Below are positions 31,056-45,179 of a DNA stretch of 64,000 nt, piece by piece. The DNA is taken from the NCBI GenBank assembly GCA_038049695.1, contig CP142458.1, forward strand, positions 44,671,501 to 44,735,500, in the 5' to 3' direction. The notes under the pieces are model-generated. The model saw nothing but the letters and a program-made list of their open reading frames with translations, was not told the DNA's origin and ran no database searches. A program made the position numbers and the translations under genes. Source of the DNA: Cinnamomum chago. Lineage: Eukaryota; Streptophyta; Magnoliopsida; Laurales; Lauraceae. The stretch's first letter is position 1. Each line of letters starts with the position of its first letter.

Positions 31056-33222
31056 CGGAGGACTCAGTTTGAGTCCAGTGAAATTTGATATTGTTTTTTT
31101 TTTTTTGGAAACCTTTGGGCCTTCTATGAGTCCTAGGGGTATATACCCTAGTGTTAAGACCAATTATACCCTAATCTAAGGTCTCTAAGACTAGGGAACT
31201 AAAAAAAAAGAATGGTGATGATCTAGGCACTAATTATTGGTCTTAGGTGGGACCCTGGCTACCCTTTTTGGACTGTTTGGACCATGTGTGAGTATGTCTT
31301 GAGCCGACACGCCTCACGGTTGGTTCGGTGGCATCAAAGCTCAATCCATTTCAATCTTGAACGGGATGGAACGACGCGATATCTCTTTTATATCTAAATA
31401 CAAGTCTCTTCCTTGGTTATCGCGAATTCTATTCCTTTCTATGACTGAGTAGGTTGCTCGATGTTTCCGAATTATCGTCATGCCTAGGATGGACCATTTA
31501 TTGTCTCGATTTTTCTATCATAACATCTAGTTATAACCCTAAGCTCATGTTAAGTTTTGAAAATAGTAAAAGTGCATAAGGAGCCCGGAATGTCTTCTAA
31601 CTCAAGGAGTACCAAGTAATTATCATAATCGACATACGGGACCCCTATTCACTTATATAGATCTTGAAATTAATATTTTTCCCGGAAATTGTTATAGTTC
31701 ATTGTTTCACCTCATTTCCCGAGATTTGCATTACATGACTTGTTTTCCCGAAAGCATTGAAGTTACATTAGTAACAGTTATTGATCCCGAGATGTGTTGC
31801 CCGATATGAAATGACAGTGTGCCCTTGAGCACTCCCGTTTTACCCGTTTATTTACTGTACTTGATTTACTTGCATATGTCTCGATTGGTTTTGACCTATG
31901 AGTCGGCATCACTAAGCTTGGATACCTTGTCGGTTTGATCCACCGACTTGGAAATCCCCCTCCCGTCCCGCCAGCTGCAGTTTGGATCCCGATACCCGGT
32001 TATTACCGTGGTCCCATCCCGATACCCGGTTCGCTACCGTGGTCCCGTTCCCGTATATTTATATTGTATATATGATTTGCGTTGAGTCTCCTCACCTTGT
32101 GTGACTGAGACCAACGTCCCGTTATACTCTTGTCACTTCGGTGATAGAGAACTTAGCTTCTTGTGATTGCCATCTTGCCAGTTCCCGATCTCTTGGATAC
32201 CCGACATGTTTTATATTGCTTATATGTTTTCCGGTAAATGATTCGTTTCCTTTATGAAAGTTGTTATTTAGACAAGTGTTAATATTCTCCAAAGTGAATT
32301 CAGTTATTGTTATTATGTTGCTTTCTGTTCCTTGTACACGTATATGTTTTAAATGTATGCCGGTTGGGTGAATACCCATGCTTTTACATATGTTTCAAAC
32401 GATCAATGGTTTTGCTAGATTTATATAGTTGTACATGTTGTAAATGAATACCCGAATTGTTAAATACCCGTACTCTGTTTTAAATGACACTTGTATTCCA
32501 GATCCCTATGTTTATACCTGTTTTAAATGATTACTCGAATTGTGAAATATCCATGATTTGAAATATGTTTTAAAAGAAATACCCGAATTGTTAAATATCC
32601 GTGCTTTGTTGTAAATGACATTTGGTTTGTCAGATATCTATGGTTATACCTGTTTTTAAATGAATACCCGAATTGTTAAATACCCATGCTTTGAAATATG
32701 TTCCAAATGACACGTGTTTTGTCAGGTTTCTATGTTTATACCGGTTTCAAATGAATATCCGATTTGTGAAATATCCATGTTTTGAAATATGTTTCAAATG
32801 ACACGTATTCTGTCAGATTCCTATGTTTACACCTGTTTTAAATGAACACCCGGTTCGTTAAATATCCGTATTTTCACATATGTTTCAAATGGACATTGGT
32901 TTTGCTAGACTGCTATGAATACCTGGTTTGTTGTATACTTATGTTTTTACTTAAGTCTCAAATGAACGTTTGTTTTGTCAAACCACTATACTTATACATG
33001 TTTTAGACGAGCACCCGTTTGTCCAATACCCATGATTATAGATGATGTAAATGATCACATGTTTTATTAGATCTTCATGTTTTACCCATGCTTGAAACGA
33101 ATACATGTTTTGCCCGAATCCACGATTTTGCACCCGTTTAATTATATGCAGCATTTGATCGAATGGCATGATTTATCATATGTTTATTCTTCAGTATATT
33201 TATGATCTTTTCATCCGCCTGC

Positions 33223-33238
33223 CAGACCGTCGTGTCTG
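33223..33238 (+). other. Conserved hairpin in D2
   Basis: CAGAC, six bases, GTCTG, followed by ACCCA and TTTTGGTACTCAGG: the same hairpin as in D1, here on the plus strand. Confidence 0.65.
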
Positions 33239-33749
33239 ACCCACTACTTTTGGTACTCAGGTTCAGATTTCTTCCTCCCGAGATGAGTGCTTGAGTTGGC
33301 TGTAGAGCCATGTTTTGCAGGCTGTTTTGTCGGCTATGTCATGTAGACATTGAGCTTGACATCGGAGCTACGTCATATTTGGGGTAGTGTTTATAGCTTA
33401 TTGTTGTATGGCTTTGATTAGCCTTTTTCTTGGGATTCTTAATTAATGTACATTGATAATTGTAACTTGAACATATTTGGGAATGTAATATCCTGTTACT
33501 GTCAGCTCTGTAATTTATTGTGATGGTTTACTCCAGTCTGAGATGATTCTTGATATTTAGCTATATGCTAGAGGTTGAGTGCGACACGGAATCCGATGGC
33601 CACGGACTTCGGGTGCAACACCACGAAAGCTTCCGCCAAAAATATTCAGAATGTGTTGTCTTCACACACGTGGATCTTGGGAGAAAAATATAATTATGCT
33701 TAATCCCATCCCCGCCCCCGAGGTTCTGGTTCGGGGGCGTGACAGAAAG

Positions 33750-34753
33750 GAACCTTCTAAATTGAACCAAACGTACCTTTGGCATTTACGCCTTGGACAT
33801 ATTAATCTACACCGGATTTCAAGACTGTTTGCAAATGGTCCATTACATTCATTGGAAGTGGAGGCCATTCCAGTCTGCGAGTCTTGTTTAGAGGGGAAAA
33901 TGACCAAGTGTCCCTTTTCGGCAAAAGGCTACAAGGCCAAAGAACCATTGGAATTAGTTCACTCTGACCTCTGTGGTCCCATGAATGTCCAGGCTAGAGG
34001 TGGTTTTGAGTTTTTCATTACTTTCATTGATGACTACTCAAGGTATGGGTACATTTACTTAATGCGTCGTAAGTCCGAATGCTTTGAAAAATTCAAGGAG
34101 TATAGGGTGGAAACGGAGAAGCGTTTAAGTAAGAGTATCATAACACTACGATCTGATCGTGGTGGCAAGTACCTCTTTAGAGAATTTAGGGATTACTTGG
34201 CACAAGAGGGGATTACATCCCAGTTGTCTGCACCAAGTACTCCTCAACAAATGGTGTAGCAGAAAGAAGGAATAGGACTCTTATGGATATGGTAAGGTCA
34301 ATGATGAGTTATTCTGATTTGCCTAATTCGTTCTGTGGTCATGCTCTAGAAACGGCTGCATATATTCTAAACTTAGTCCCATCTAAGTCAGTACCTACTA
34401 CACCCACAGAACTATGGACTGGGCGCAAACCCAGTTTAAAGCATGTTCGGATTTGGGGTACTCCAGCACATGTGCTGAAAGGGAATGCAGATAAGTTGGA
34501 ACCATGAACGGAAGTTTGCATTTTCGTTGGCTATCCAGAGGAACAAAAGGTGGTTTGTTCTATAATCCTAAAGATCGAAAGGTCATTGTTAGCACCAATG
34601 CTCGATTCTTAGAAGAGGACTATGTAATGAATCACAAATCCAAAAGAAAAATTGTTCTAGAGGAATTGAGGGAAGAAAGACCTACTCAAAATTTTCCATC
34701 GCCAATAGTACAGGAGGACCTCAAGCTGATGATACTCCAGGTGAAACCACCAA
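33750..34753 (+). pseudogene. Copia-C integrase region
   Basis: Encodes LWHLRLGH-type LRLGHINLHRISRLF, CESCLEGKMTKCPF, LVHSDLCGPMNVQARGGFEF, FITFIDDYSRYGYIYLM and LRSDRGGKYL, the HHCC zinc region and catalytic core of Ty1/Copia integrase, then the C-terminal region (DLPNSFCGHALETAAYILN). It directly follows D2. Several interruptions; fossil. Confidence 0.88.
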
Positions 34754-34754
34754 C

Positions 34755-35604
34755 ATGATGGGTGACCAGCCAGATCAGCGTGTTGATGGTAGTACACTAG
34801 GATTAGTTTCAACACAGCGTGACACTACTCATACACAGACACAGGGTGTGCCTCGTCGTAGTGGGAGGGTTGTTCGTAAACCCGAACGGTATATATTCTT
34901 GGGAGAGTCATATGACAAAGTCCCTGATGAGCTAGATACCGAACCCTGTAACTATAATGAAGCACTCCAAGACAAAGATGCAAAACTATGGCAACAAGCT
35001 ATGACATCAGAAATGGAGTCGATGTACCATAATCAAGTCAGAGGGATCTTGTAGAACCACTAGAGGGGATAAAACCTATCGGTTGTAAGTGGGTCTATAA
35101 GAAGAAAAAAGGGCTGGATGGAAAGGTTGAAACCTTTAAAGCTAGGCTTGTTGCGAAAGGGTTTACTAAGAAAGAAGGTATCGATTATGAGGAGACTTTC
35201 TCTCCAGTAGCCATGCTGAAATCCATCCGGATCCTTTTATCCATTGCGGCTTATTCTGATTACGAAATTTGGCAAATGAATGTCAAGACAACTTTCCTTA
35301 ATGTAAATCTTGATGAGTGTATCTATATGGTACAACCAGAAGGATTCGTAGCTGAAGGCCGTGAGCACATGTTGTGCAAGGTTAAGAAGTCCATTTATGG
35401 ACTTAAGCAAGCATCTAGATCTTGGAACATTCGTTTTGATCAAGCCATTAAATCTTATGGTTTCGAACAAAACCCTGATGAACCCTGTGTGTATAAGAGG
35501 TGCAGCGGAAATGTGGTGATTTTCTTAGTACTTTATGTAGATGACATACTCCTCATTGGAAACGATGTCGGGTGTTGTCTTCGGTCAAAGTATGGTTGAG
35601 CAGT
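34755..35604 (+). pseudogene. Copia-C reverse transcriptase region
   Basis: Shows RRSGRVVRKPERY, KWVYKKKKG, KARLVAKGF, LSIAAYSDYEIWQMNVKTTF, YGLKQASRSWNIRFDQAIKS and the catalytic LYVDDILLIGND. The sequence is cut at 35,605 by D3, so the RNase H part is not in this window. Broken. Confidence 0.88.
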
Positions 35605-37363
35605 GTCACGCCCCAAAATCGGGATCCTGCAGCGATCCGATCTCGGGGAGTGTGATTTGGGGTTAATTAAAATTTTTGCTTTCCCCAGGATCCGCGTGGG
35701 TGAGAATTACAAAATTCCACACGACCTGAAATTTTCGCGGAAGCTGATGTGGCGTTGCGACTCGGAGCCCGTGGCCATCAGGTTCCGTGTTGCACTCAAC
35801 CGCTAACATAAAGCCATCAAATCAAGGCTCATTATCAGACTGGAACAATTCAAGAACCATAAAATACTGAGCTGACAGTAATAGGACAATTCATTTCCCA
35901 CGTATGTTCAAGTTTCAAATTATACAAATATATTCATGAAAAATCCCAAAAGAAAAAGGCTAATAGAAGCCATCCAAAAATAACCAACTAAACAAAATGC
36001 TACCCCAAATTATGTTACGAACTCCAGCGCCAAAAGCGACGTCTAGATGACATCGTTGGGCAACCACTCACGTCCAACCGACGGCTCAACCGCCTCCTCT
36101 GCTCAAATCGTCTAAAAGGCAACGGGGTTGAAATCTAGCACCAAACAAGAGAGTATCAGACACGACGGTCTGGAAAGTGAATAAAGCATATAAAAAGTGA
36201 CAAGTATTTATAAAACATTATGAGTAAAACAATTAAAAGTCTAAACATGATTATTGATGAAATAATTAAACAATTTCTAAACCATTAACAACTTTAAAGA
36301 GACATAGTAAACTGAGTAAAAACATTGGCAATCCACATATAACTATATTCTCCTATTACCGAAGTAACAAGAGCAAACAGAAACCATGGCCACTACCCGT
36401 GGGACCGGAATACAGAACTGTTGCCACTACCCATGGGACCGGAATAGAACCGTTGCCACTACCCGTGGGACCAGAATATAGACAGAATCCAAATTGCAGT
36501 TGGAAAATAATTTAAAGATCCCAAGCCGGGTGATCAGCCCAACTAGATGACCTAAGCTTAGTGATGTCATTCAAAACCAAAACCTGAATCGATACAAATC
36601 AAATCATAGTAATACATTTCCAAAATCGATAAAAAGAACTACTCCAGACAAATACATACTGACAAATTCGAACGAATCAGATGAGTAGCCTTACCGATGG
36701 TTTTGAACGTGGCAAACCACTCAAATCTATTTCAAAACAATTTGTAGAAAACATACAAATTTTCTTAACTTGGATGAATTAATGTATAGTGGTTTAATGG
36801 CTTACCACGGGTCGTCTTGACATACACTTAGTCCCTTAATGTCGATAATATATGCGGAACTTGGTGCCACTGAAGATTTCCGACAATTAAGGATATAAAG
36901 TGTGTATTAAGACTTAATTAAATTTCCCGGGTAATTCTAACATCAAACAACTCCATCATTTTTCCCATTTAAATTTCACGATTTAAGGTAATTTGATTCA
37001 ATGTATACATCTCATACTACTATGCTTCAATGAGGTTTAAATGGGCTTAAAATAATGGGGAAATGGGCTGGAAAAAGGGGCTGAAATGGGCTGGAAAGCA
37101 GCCCAGAAATGGGCTGAATTGGGCTAGAAAACAGCCCAAAAATTGGGCCTGAAATGGCCCAGAAAACAGCCCAGAAATTGGGCCTGATATGGGCTGGAAA
37201 ACAGCCCAAAAATTGGGCCTGAAAGGGCCCAGGCACGCTCGGACTGGGCTCTGCACGCCCAGTTCTGTGCAGGTTTCCTGCACTGTTTTGAGCATCTCCT
37301 TCCCCCCTTTTCAAACCAATTTCTACCTCTACAGCTGAGTTATCTCAAGCCTCAATATATCAT
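35605..37363 (-). mobile_element. D3: third D-like LTR, first part
   Basis: Begins TGTCACGCCCCAAAATCGGG and shares with D1 the words CCCAGGATCCGCGTG, GATGTGGCGTTGCGAC and the CAGAC hairpin (36,157-36,172), but is clearly diverged. A palindrome-rich stretch lies at 37,025-37,260. CACTA-2 interrupts it at 37,364 with target duplication CAT (37,361-37,363). The remaining parts I assign to it are 52,534-52,936 and 63,826-64,000. Its right end is outside the window. Confidence 0.72.
37025..37260. repeat. GCCCA/TGGGC repeat cluster in D3
   Basis: Short inverted words GCCCA and TGGGC alternate (for example GCCCAAAAATTGGGC, GCCCAGAAATTGGGC). Spacing is less regular than in the other LTR families (12, 23, 33 and 35 bp), but the position inside the LTR corresponds to the palindrome clusters of D1 and D2. 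Confidence 0.6.
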
Positions 37364-38041
37364 CACTACAAAAAAAATGTCTTAATGAGTCACTTTTAAA
37401 GTGTCTTAAAAAGTGGTTTGTGTCGCTTTTCTGGTTACTATGCAAGCGTCTTATCTGCCGGCGTCACTAAAAGTTCGCAAAAGCGTCTCAAGAAATACAT
37501 TTGTTGTGTCAGTTTCTGTTACCAAAGTGACACAAAAAAATTGTTACTTGTGTCACTTTAAACCCAAAAGTGACACTGAAATAACTTAGAAGCGTCACAA
37601 GAAAGATAACTTTTGTCATCAGTTGTGACAGTTTCCATTGAAGCGAGATACAATCAACATCTGTCGCAATGATCAATATGTTGTTTTTAGAACAAAAGTG
37701 ACATAAGTAGTCATCAGTTGTGACACTTTCCATAGAAGCGAGATACCATCCATTTTTTTTAAATAAAAATGCAATATATACATTACTAATAACATGCTGC
37801 AGTATGGATACACTTTCAAATCACTAAACCTGCCTTACAAAAGATGCAAAAAGATATAGATAGCAACATTCAATAAGAACCATTTCATTAATTGAAAATT
37901 AATCACCATTCACATTAAGGAACGTACTTGCTCGTCCACACACTAAATCAAACAAACTATTCAAAACATAGCCAATTTGAATCCATCCATAATCCAAACT
38001 ATTTACATTAACCTTCGAATTTGTAACGAAAGCACGTGGTT

Positions 38042-40339
38042 TAATGTACTGAGTACTAGCATGCACGTATGCCAAGCTATGCCTCGAAAATGAGCTGTTA
38101 GCAGGTAATCTTGGCACAACACGAACATTCCGAAGTGCTTCCCACCCAGATGAGAGTGTTGACTGCAAATTTGACAAACGTGTTCGAAGTGATTCCAACT
38201 TCATTACTGGAGGTTTTAGAGATGCAAAACTGCATCCAGGAGACATTTCAATGGACATCTTCACTCTACGAACTGCACAAGAAAAAGTTTAAGCCTGAAT
38301 CCAAATGAATGATTATATAATACAAGTACATAACCACACACACATACACACACACCAAGAAAGAAAAAAAAAAGAAGGAAGCATTACATTAAAATTCCTC
38401 AATCAGGCTTGAGAATAGCCTGATGCATGGACTCTTCAATGTGTTGTGTGAAATGTATGTGTTTCCAACAAAAGTATCAGATTACTACGATTGAGAACTT
38501 CAGTAGTTAACAACAATGACTCATGGAAACATATAACTACCTTGGACCTTCATTTTGCCAATGGTTTTCTTGGGTTTAGGCATCGTTCCTTCACTAACAA
38601 GCTATGTTGATCGTTTTGCCAGTAGCTCTTCCTCTGATTGCAACAAGGTCTGCTGCAAACTATATCACCAGTAATAGGGAAGAAATGAAGGGGATTAGAA
38701 TGGAAGAAAATCAAGAGTCCATGTCAGTAACTGGCATACTAATTATTTAAAAATCAGATATTAACCTAAAGAATTACATTTAATAAAATCAGTGCAAACA
38801 ACACTTAAGCATGCTTCTGCAAGCAGCAGATGCATCTTCTCCATCTCAGCACACACTATACACAAGCTACAAAGATGCATTACACCAAACACAAATGGCA
38901 AATAATTCCAAATTACCACATGACCTAAGGCCCCAAACTCTGCCACATATTCAAAGTCCAATTATTTTGCTAGTATGTTCTAAAATAACCAAAATATAGT
39001 TCTCATGAATCCCAGATAATAAACAAGTGGGAAGACCTAAATAGTGCCCTGCAGTACACCCCCCCCCCCCCAAACCTACTCCTATCAGGCGTAGGTTCGG
39101 AAGTGCCTTTCTCGTGTTTGGTTATAGATTTATATATTGTGACCTGAGTCATGTTTGGGGCAAGTTTGGGTTTTAACCACCCCCATCTCGCTCCATTTAT
39201 AATCACTTTAGATATTTTCTAACAGGCTGTTGTAGTACACAAATCATTCGTAGTCAGCAGGTACAGTACGTATAAGAGATTTGGAATGAGTTGTTATATG
39301 TTCATATCCACTTGCAGTATTAAACTATTAATTTCATTACAATATTTTTAAACTAAAAATTCTATTATCAAACCCGACCCCAAACGTACTCATCACAGGA
39401 AGGTATCGTATTGCAAATTATAAACCCATGATGGGTCAGGCCATGCATGGGGTGGGACTGTCCCTTTACCACTGTCAAATAGTAGATTCAGTCACAGACC
39501 CATGGTTTGACCCGTGCCTAAACCACAAGCAAGCTCGCATGTACTCGGTGAGCTCCCTCTAATATTGGCTATCACAGTAGACCCATCTATCATTGGCAAT
39601 AAAATGCGTGATCATCTAATGATGGAAAACACTGAGGAACATCAAATACTAAAATCATGGTAGGATCTATCTACAAGTTTGGGTTCCAATCTAAGGAAGT
39701 TGGTAAAGAGGATAATACAAGGCTTTTATGGAAAATGCATAAAATATACAACTTATATTAGCCAGCCCATCACATATAAAATATACTCATAAATAAAAAA
39801 GAGATTTCGCTTTTGCCCCTCTGGGTGCCCCATATCACCAAACCCAAAATGATGTTATTCCCTAATCATAGCAGAGGGCTCTCCCATTTCATTTAGGACT
39901 GGGTTTCCCTCCAGATCCGTCATCAATTCCTATGAACAACATTGGATTCTGATGACCAACATTATGTAAGAACCAGAGTGTATTTTTGGAAATGTGACCT
40001 TCAACAATATTTGACTAATTACATTTGATTACTTCTTTCTCCCAGGCTGAAGCTTGAAATGGAATTTGGAGTTTGTGGTTTCATCCATTGTATGTATGTT
40101 TAGTCACATAACCTGAACTCTGGGTTTATTCTATTCTATTTTCAAAAATTGTATCAGATTTAACTAAAAGAGGAAAAAAGGGAAGATGGAATGGAACTTA
40201 CCCAAATGCACTTCTCAAGAGTGCACATTCATTTTCCAAAAAGAGAGGAGCTTCTTCTGTACAACCTCTGGCCCACGAATGAAGGCAAAGACGGACACAT
40301 GCATCATATGAAACCACAGAATGCCACGTCCCTTGTCCG
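38042..40339 (-). pseudogene. Captured fragment of a conserved plant gene, three exons
   Basis: Three exons with proper splice sites. Exon 1, 40,339-40,202, encodes TWHSVVSYDACVRLCLHSWA and LFLENECALLRSAFG. Exon 2, 38,659-38,541, encodes LQQTLLQSEEELLAKRS, has one in-frame stop, then KPKKTIGKMKVQ. Exon 3, 38,272 to about 38,042, encodes RRVKMSIEMSPGCSFASLKP, LESLRTRLSNLQSTLSSGWE and VPRLPANSSFSRHSLAYVHA. I recall this as part of a conserved plant family of large C2-like proteins, but cannot confirm the name. Homology stops after STQYIK. Introns are kept, so capture was at DNA level. The piece is truncated at both ends and has a stop; it is not a working gene. Confidence 0.65.
38660..40201 (-). 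other. Intron-like interval between captured exons 1 and 2
   Basis: AT-rich DNA between the captured exons with no protein-like frame. It includes a run of about twelve C at 39,059 beside a short inverted repeat (AACCTAC / GTAGGTT). Nothing else is recognised. Confidence 0.4.
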
Positions 40340-41044
40340 CTGAAACCAGAAACAAGATACATAATTATCAATGAAAAGAAAGTAAGATTGAAACCAACCT
40401 ACATCTACCACACACTTAGTAACAGTAATCCAAGTCAGTTGGGTTTTTTTATGGAAGCGGATGGATGAAATCCAGAACCAAGTTAAATTCCAATTTGCAG
40501 ATGTATGTGCAACTAACTGTAAATATATTACATGCAATGATTACCGAGAACTATACAGTTAAACATTTCTTTTGAAAACACTCTAATAAGAAGGAAACAA
40601 CGAGTTCAACATAATACCCCTTCAAAATTCATAGCACAATGTTCCATTGAATAGAACATGTGATGAGAAAAAAATATATATGACCTAATAAAGATATTCT
40701 CAAAATATTACCAGTCTCAACAGATCTCTTTGCAATGCATGTGCAGGCGCCTCTTTTCCAAGGACTCAGGCCACGAAATATTGGTGAACTGACATGAGAC
40801 GAATGGAACTGTAAGTGTCATGAAGAAAGTTCTTGCCTGCCTATCTTTTGAATTAAGGGTAGTTCTAATCAGTACCTGGTACTAAATTTCGAAGGGTAGT
40901 TCTAAGCAAAGCACATCAGATCACACTATTATCATGTACAAGAATTTTGTTAAGTGCTTCTTTTTTTACTTCCTTCTCTACCTTAATTTTGTTAGGCACA
41001 TCCATCTTTGCTTCTTTTTTAACTTCATGTGAAATATACGTGTC

Positions 41045-41257
41045 TCATGTGTTTCTCATGTGTAGTGGGTCATCCACCTTCCTTTCCGGAAACACCCTGC
41101 CAACTCTAAATAGCCACTGTCCTGAACACATCAACATGACAAGGCCATCCTTTTCTATTATTTTTTTTTTATCTCTCACAGCCATGTCAGACACATCAAC
41201 CAGAATGAGAAGTACTTCCATATTCAAATCAAGACTAAAGCAGTGAAACAATAGCAA
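41045..41257 (-). other. Coding-like segment of unknown origin in CACTA-2
   Basis: A 70-codon minus-strand frame with VLLILVDVSDMAVRDKKKI and MLMCSGQWLFRVGRVFPERK. It lies between the two recognised captured genes and on the same strand, so it may be a third captured piece. I do not recognise it. 40,340-41,044 and 41,258-42,124 hold AT-rich sequence with no clear feature. Confidence 0.25.
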
Positions 41258-42124
41258 CGCGGATTAAACCGAGAAAATATGCAAATGTAATTTCTTTTCT
41301 GATTTGCATGCCACTCCACTGGTCCGCTGTAAAGGACCCGTACTACATGTACCTAAATTTTGAGTTAAATGATCTAGGCCCAGAACGAGACTCAGTTAAA
41401 AGGGCTTGAATCCGGGCTCAAATCAAGGCCCAATTACTTGTATACTGACATGAAAGGCATAATATACATCTATAGTACATAATATATTTGGCTCCGTGCA
41501 GATGGAATCTGTGGGCAGTGCCAAAACCTGAGTTTAGTTAGGCTAGCTCAATGCAATGACTTTTAATCTTGGACCTGAACTAAAAATGGGTACAGTTATA
41601 GGACTTAACCCAGATTTTTTCAATTTGTATCCTTGGAGAATCTCGGTATTATTTTCATCCACAGGGCCCTCAAAATTGAAAACATCTGCTCGCATTAAGA
41701 TTTAAATGCCCCTAACCAACCCAGCATTCATATAATTATAAAAGAAACCCAGGACAAACTATTTATTATATCTTTCTATTGAAATACGCATTCATTGATT
41801 TTGGGAGATTTTGGCATATTTAACTTACCAACAAAAAAGGAATTATTTACTACGGACCATGCCCTTGTCAAATAAATGTTAAGATGAAATAAAACGAGTA
41901 ACAGAGTGGTAAAAAAAAAAAACTGTGTTGGATGATGCTTAATACAACGCTAGCAAAAATCTAATTGGTCAACCAGTTGTGTGGCTGATTTTATGGTTGG
42001 AAATGAACATAATAACACATCAAATGGAATGAATGTTATTTTCCTTCTTTCTTTTCTCCTTTCTTATTACTGAAACTGAAGGATCCATGTCCTTTTTTTT
42101 TTTTTTTGGGAAGAACAGAAGTGT

Positions 42125-44580
<2,456 letters not shown>

Positions 44581-45150
44581 ATCTCCCCCTTTGCAATTTG
44601 ATGGCAAACTCACTCACCACTGAGATTACACACTTAGTCTTCAGCTCCCCCGCAGCTGAACAAGGCTTGAAATCTTCTTGGATGCTCCTTCTCTTAGCTT
44701 GAGCTCTTTTCTTCATTCTTCATGATGCTTGGTGCTTGAGCATTCTTCAATCTTTCTCTTCTTTAGCCAAGCATCTTCTTTAGCTTCCAAGCTTTCTTTC
44801 TTCTATTTGCTCTCCCCCTTTGACCATGCCTCTTTCTCCCTTTGGCAAGGTATGTATTCTCTCCCCTTGTAGAAGATCATACAAAAACCTCCCCTTAGGA
44901 AGCTTGGACATTCTCTTCACCCTTTTGAGAACTTGCATAATTTCTCCCCCTTTGCCATTAAATTGCAAAGGTACCTACACACATGAAACAAGGAAAATAC
45001 CTTTAGTAGCACCTGTTAACAAATGAAATCGAAAATGAAATACATAACAGGCTATCATGTGAGGTAGTAGTCTCTAAGGGCTCAAAGACAATCTAAGGGT
45101 CAATTTGATCAAAACTAATTCTTCCTATGAAGGTTTACACTCCCCCTCAA
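44581..45150 (-). repeat. Polypurine tract and extra tracts (F)
   Basis: The standard tract at 44,581-44,593 is followed by similar purine runs (minus strand) at about 44,645-44,652, 44,809-44,823, 44,860-44,868, 44,942-44,953 and 45,139-45,147. The same layout is seen in element E at 4,570-5,194. Confidence 0.7.
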
Positions 45151-45179
45151 TCCATTCTCTCCTTTTGTCAAACTCTTGA

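Larger units (their letters stand above)
29561..33744 (+). mobile_element. D2: 4.2-kb solo LTR, inverted relative to D1
   Basis: Begins TGTGAGAACCCGACCCC and ends GGGGGCGTGACA; target duplication gaaag at 29,556-29,560 and 33,745-33,749. It is the reverse complement of D1 along both outer parts, but the central part (about 30,660-31,540) does not align with D1 and carries a different palindrome word. Parts: TATA box 30,070-30,080, variable module with CGATCGAT copies, degenerate tandem repeats about 32,395-33,130, hairpin 33,223-33,238. No internal region. Confidence 0.88.
21526..35604 (+). mobile_element. Copia-C, right copy, split by solo LTRs D1 and D2
   Basis: LTR at 21,526-22,777, primer site, leader, then Gag, protease, integrase and reverse transcriptase in Ty1/Copia order on the plus strand. 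Two solo LTRs interrupt it, with target duplications gtttt (D1) and gaaag (D2), and a third related LTR cuts it at 35,605 before RNase H. It is broken, with several coding interruptions beyond the insertions. No 3' LTR is in the window. Confidence 0.9.

Noticed and set aside
39059-39071. Poly-C run as a regulatory element
   Set aside because: A single homopolymer in an intron-like interval, with no conserved context in this window.
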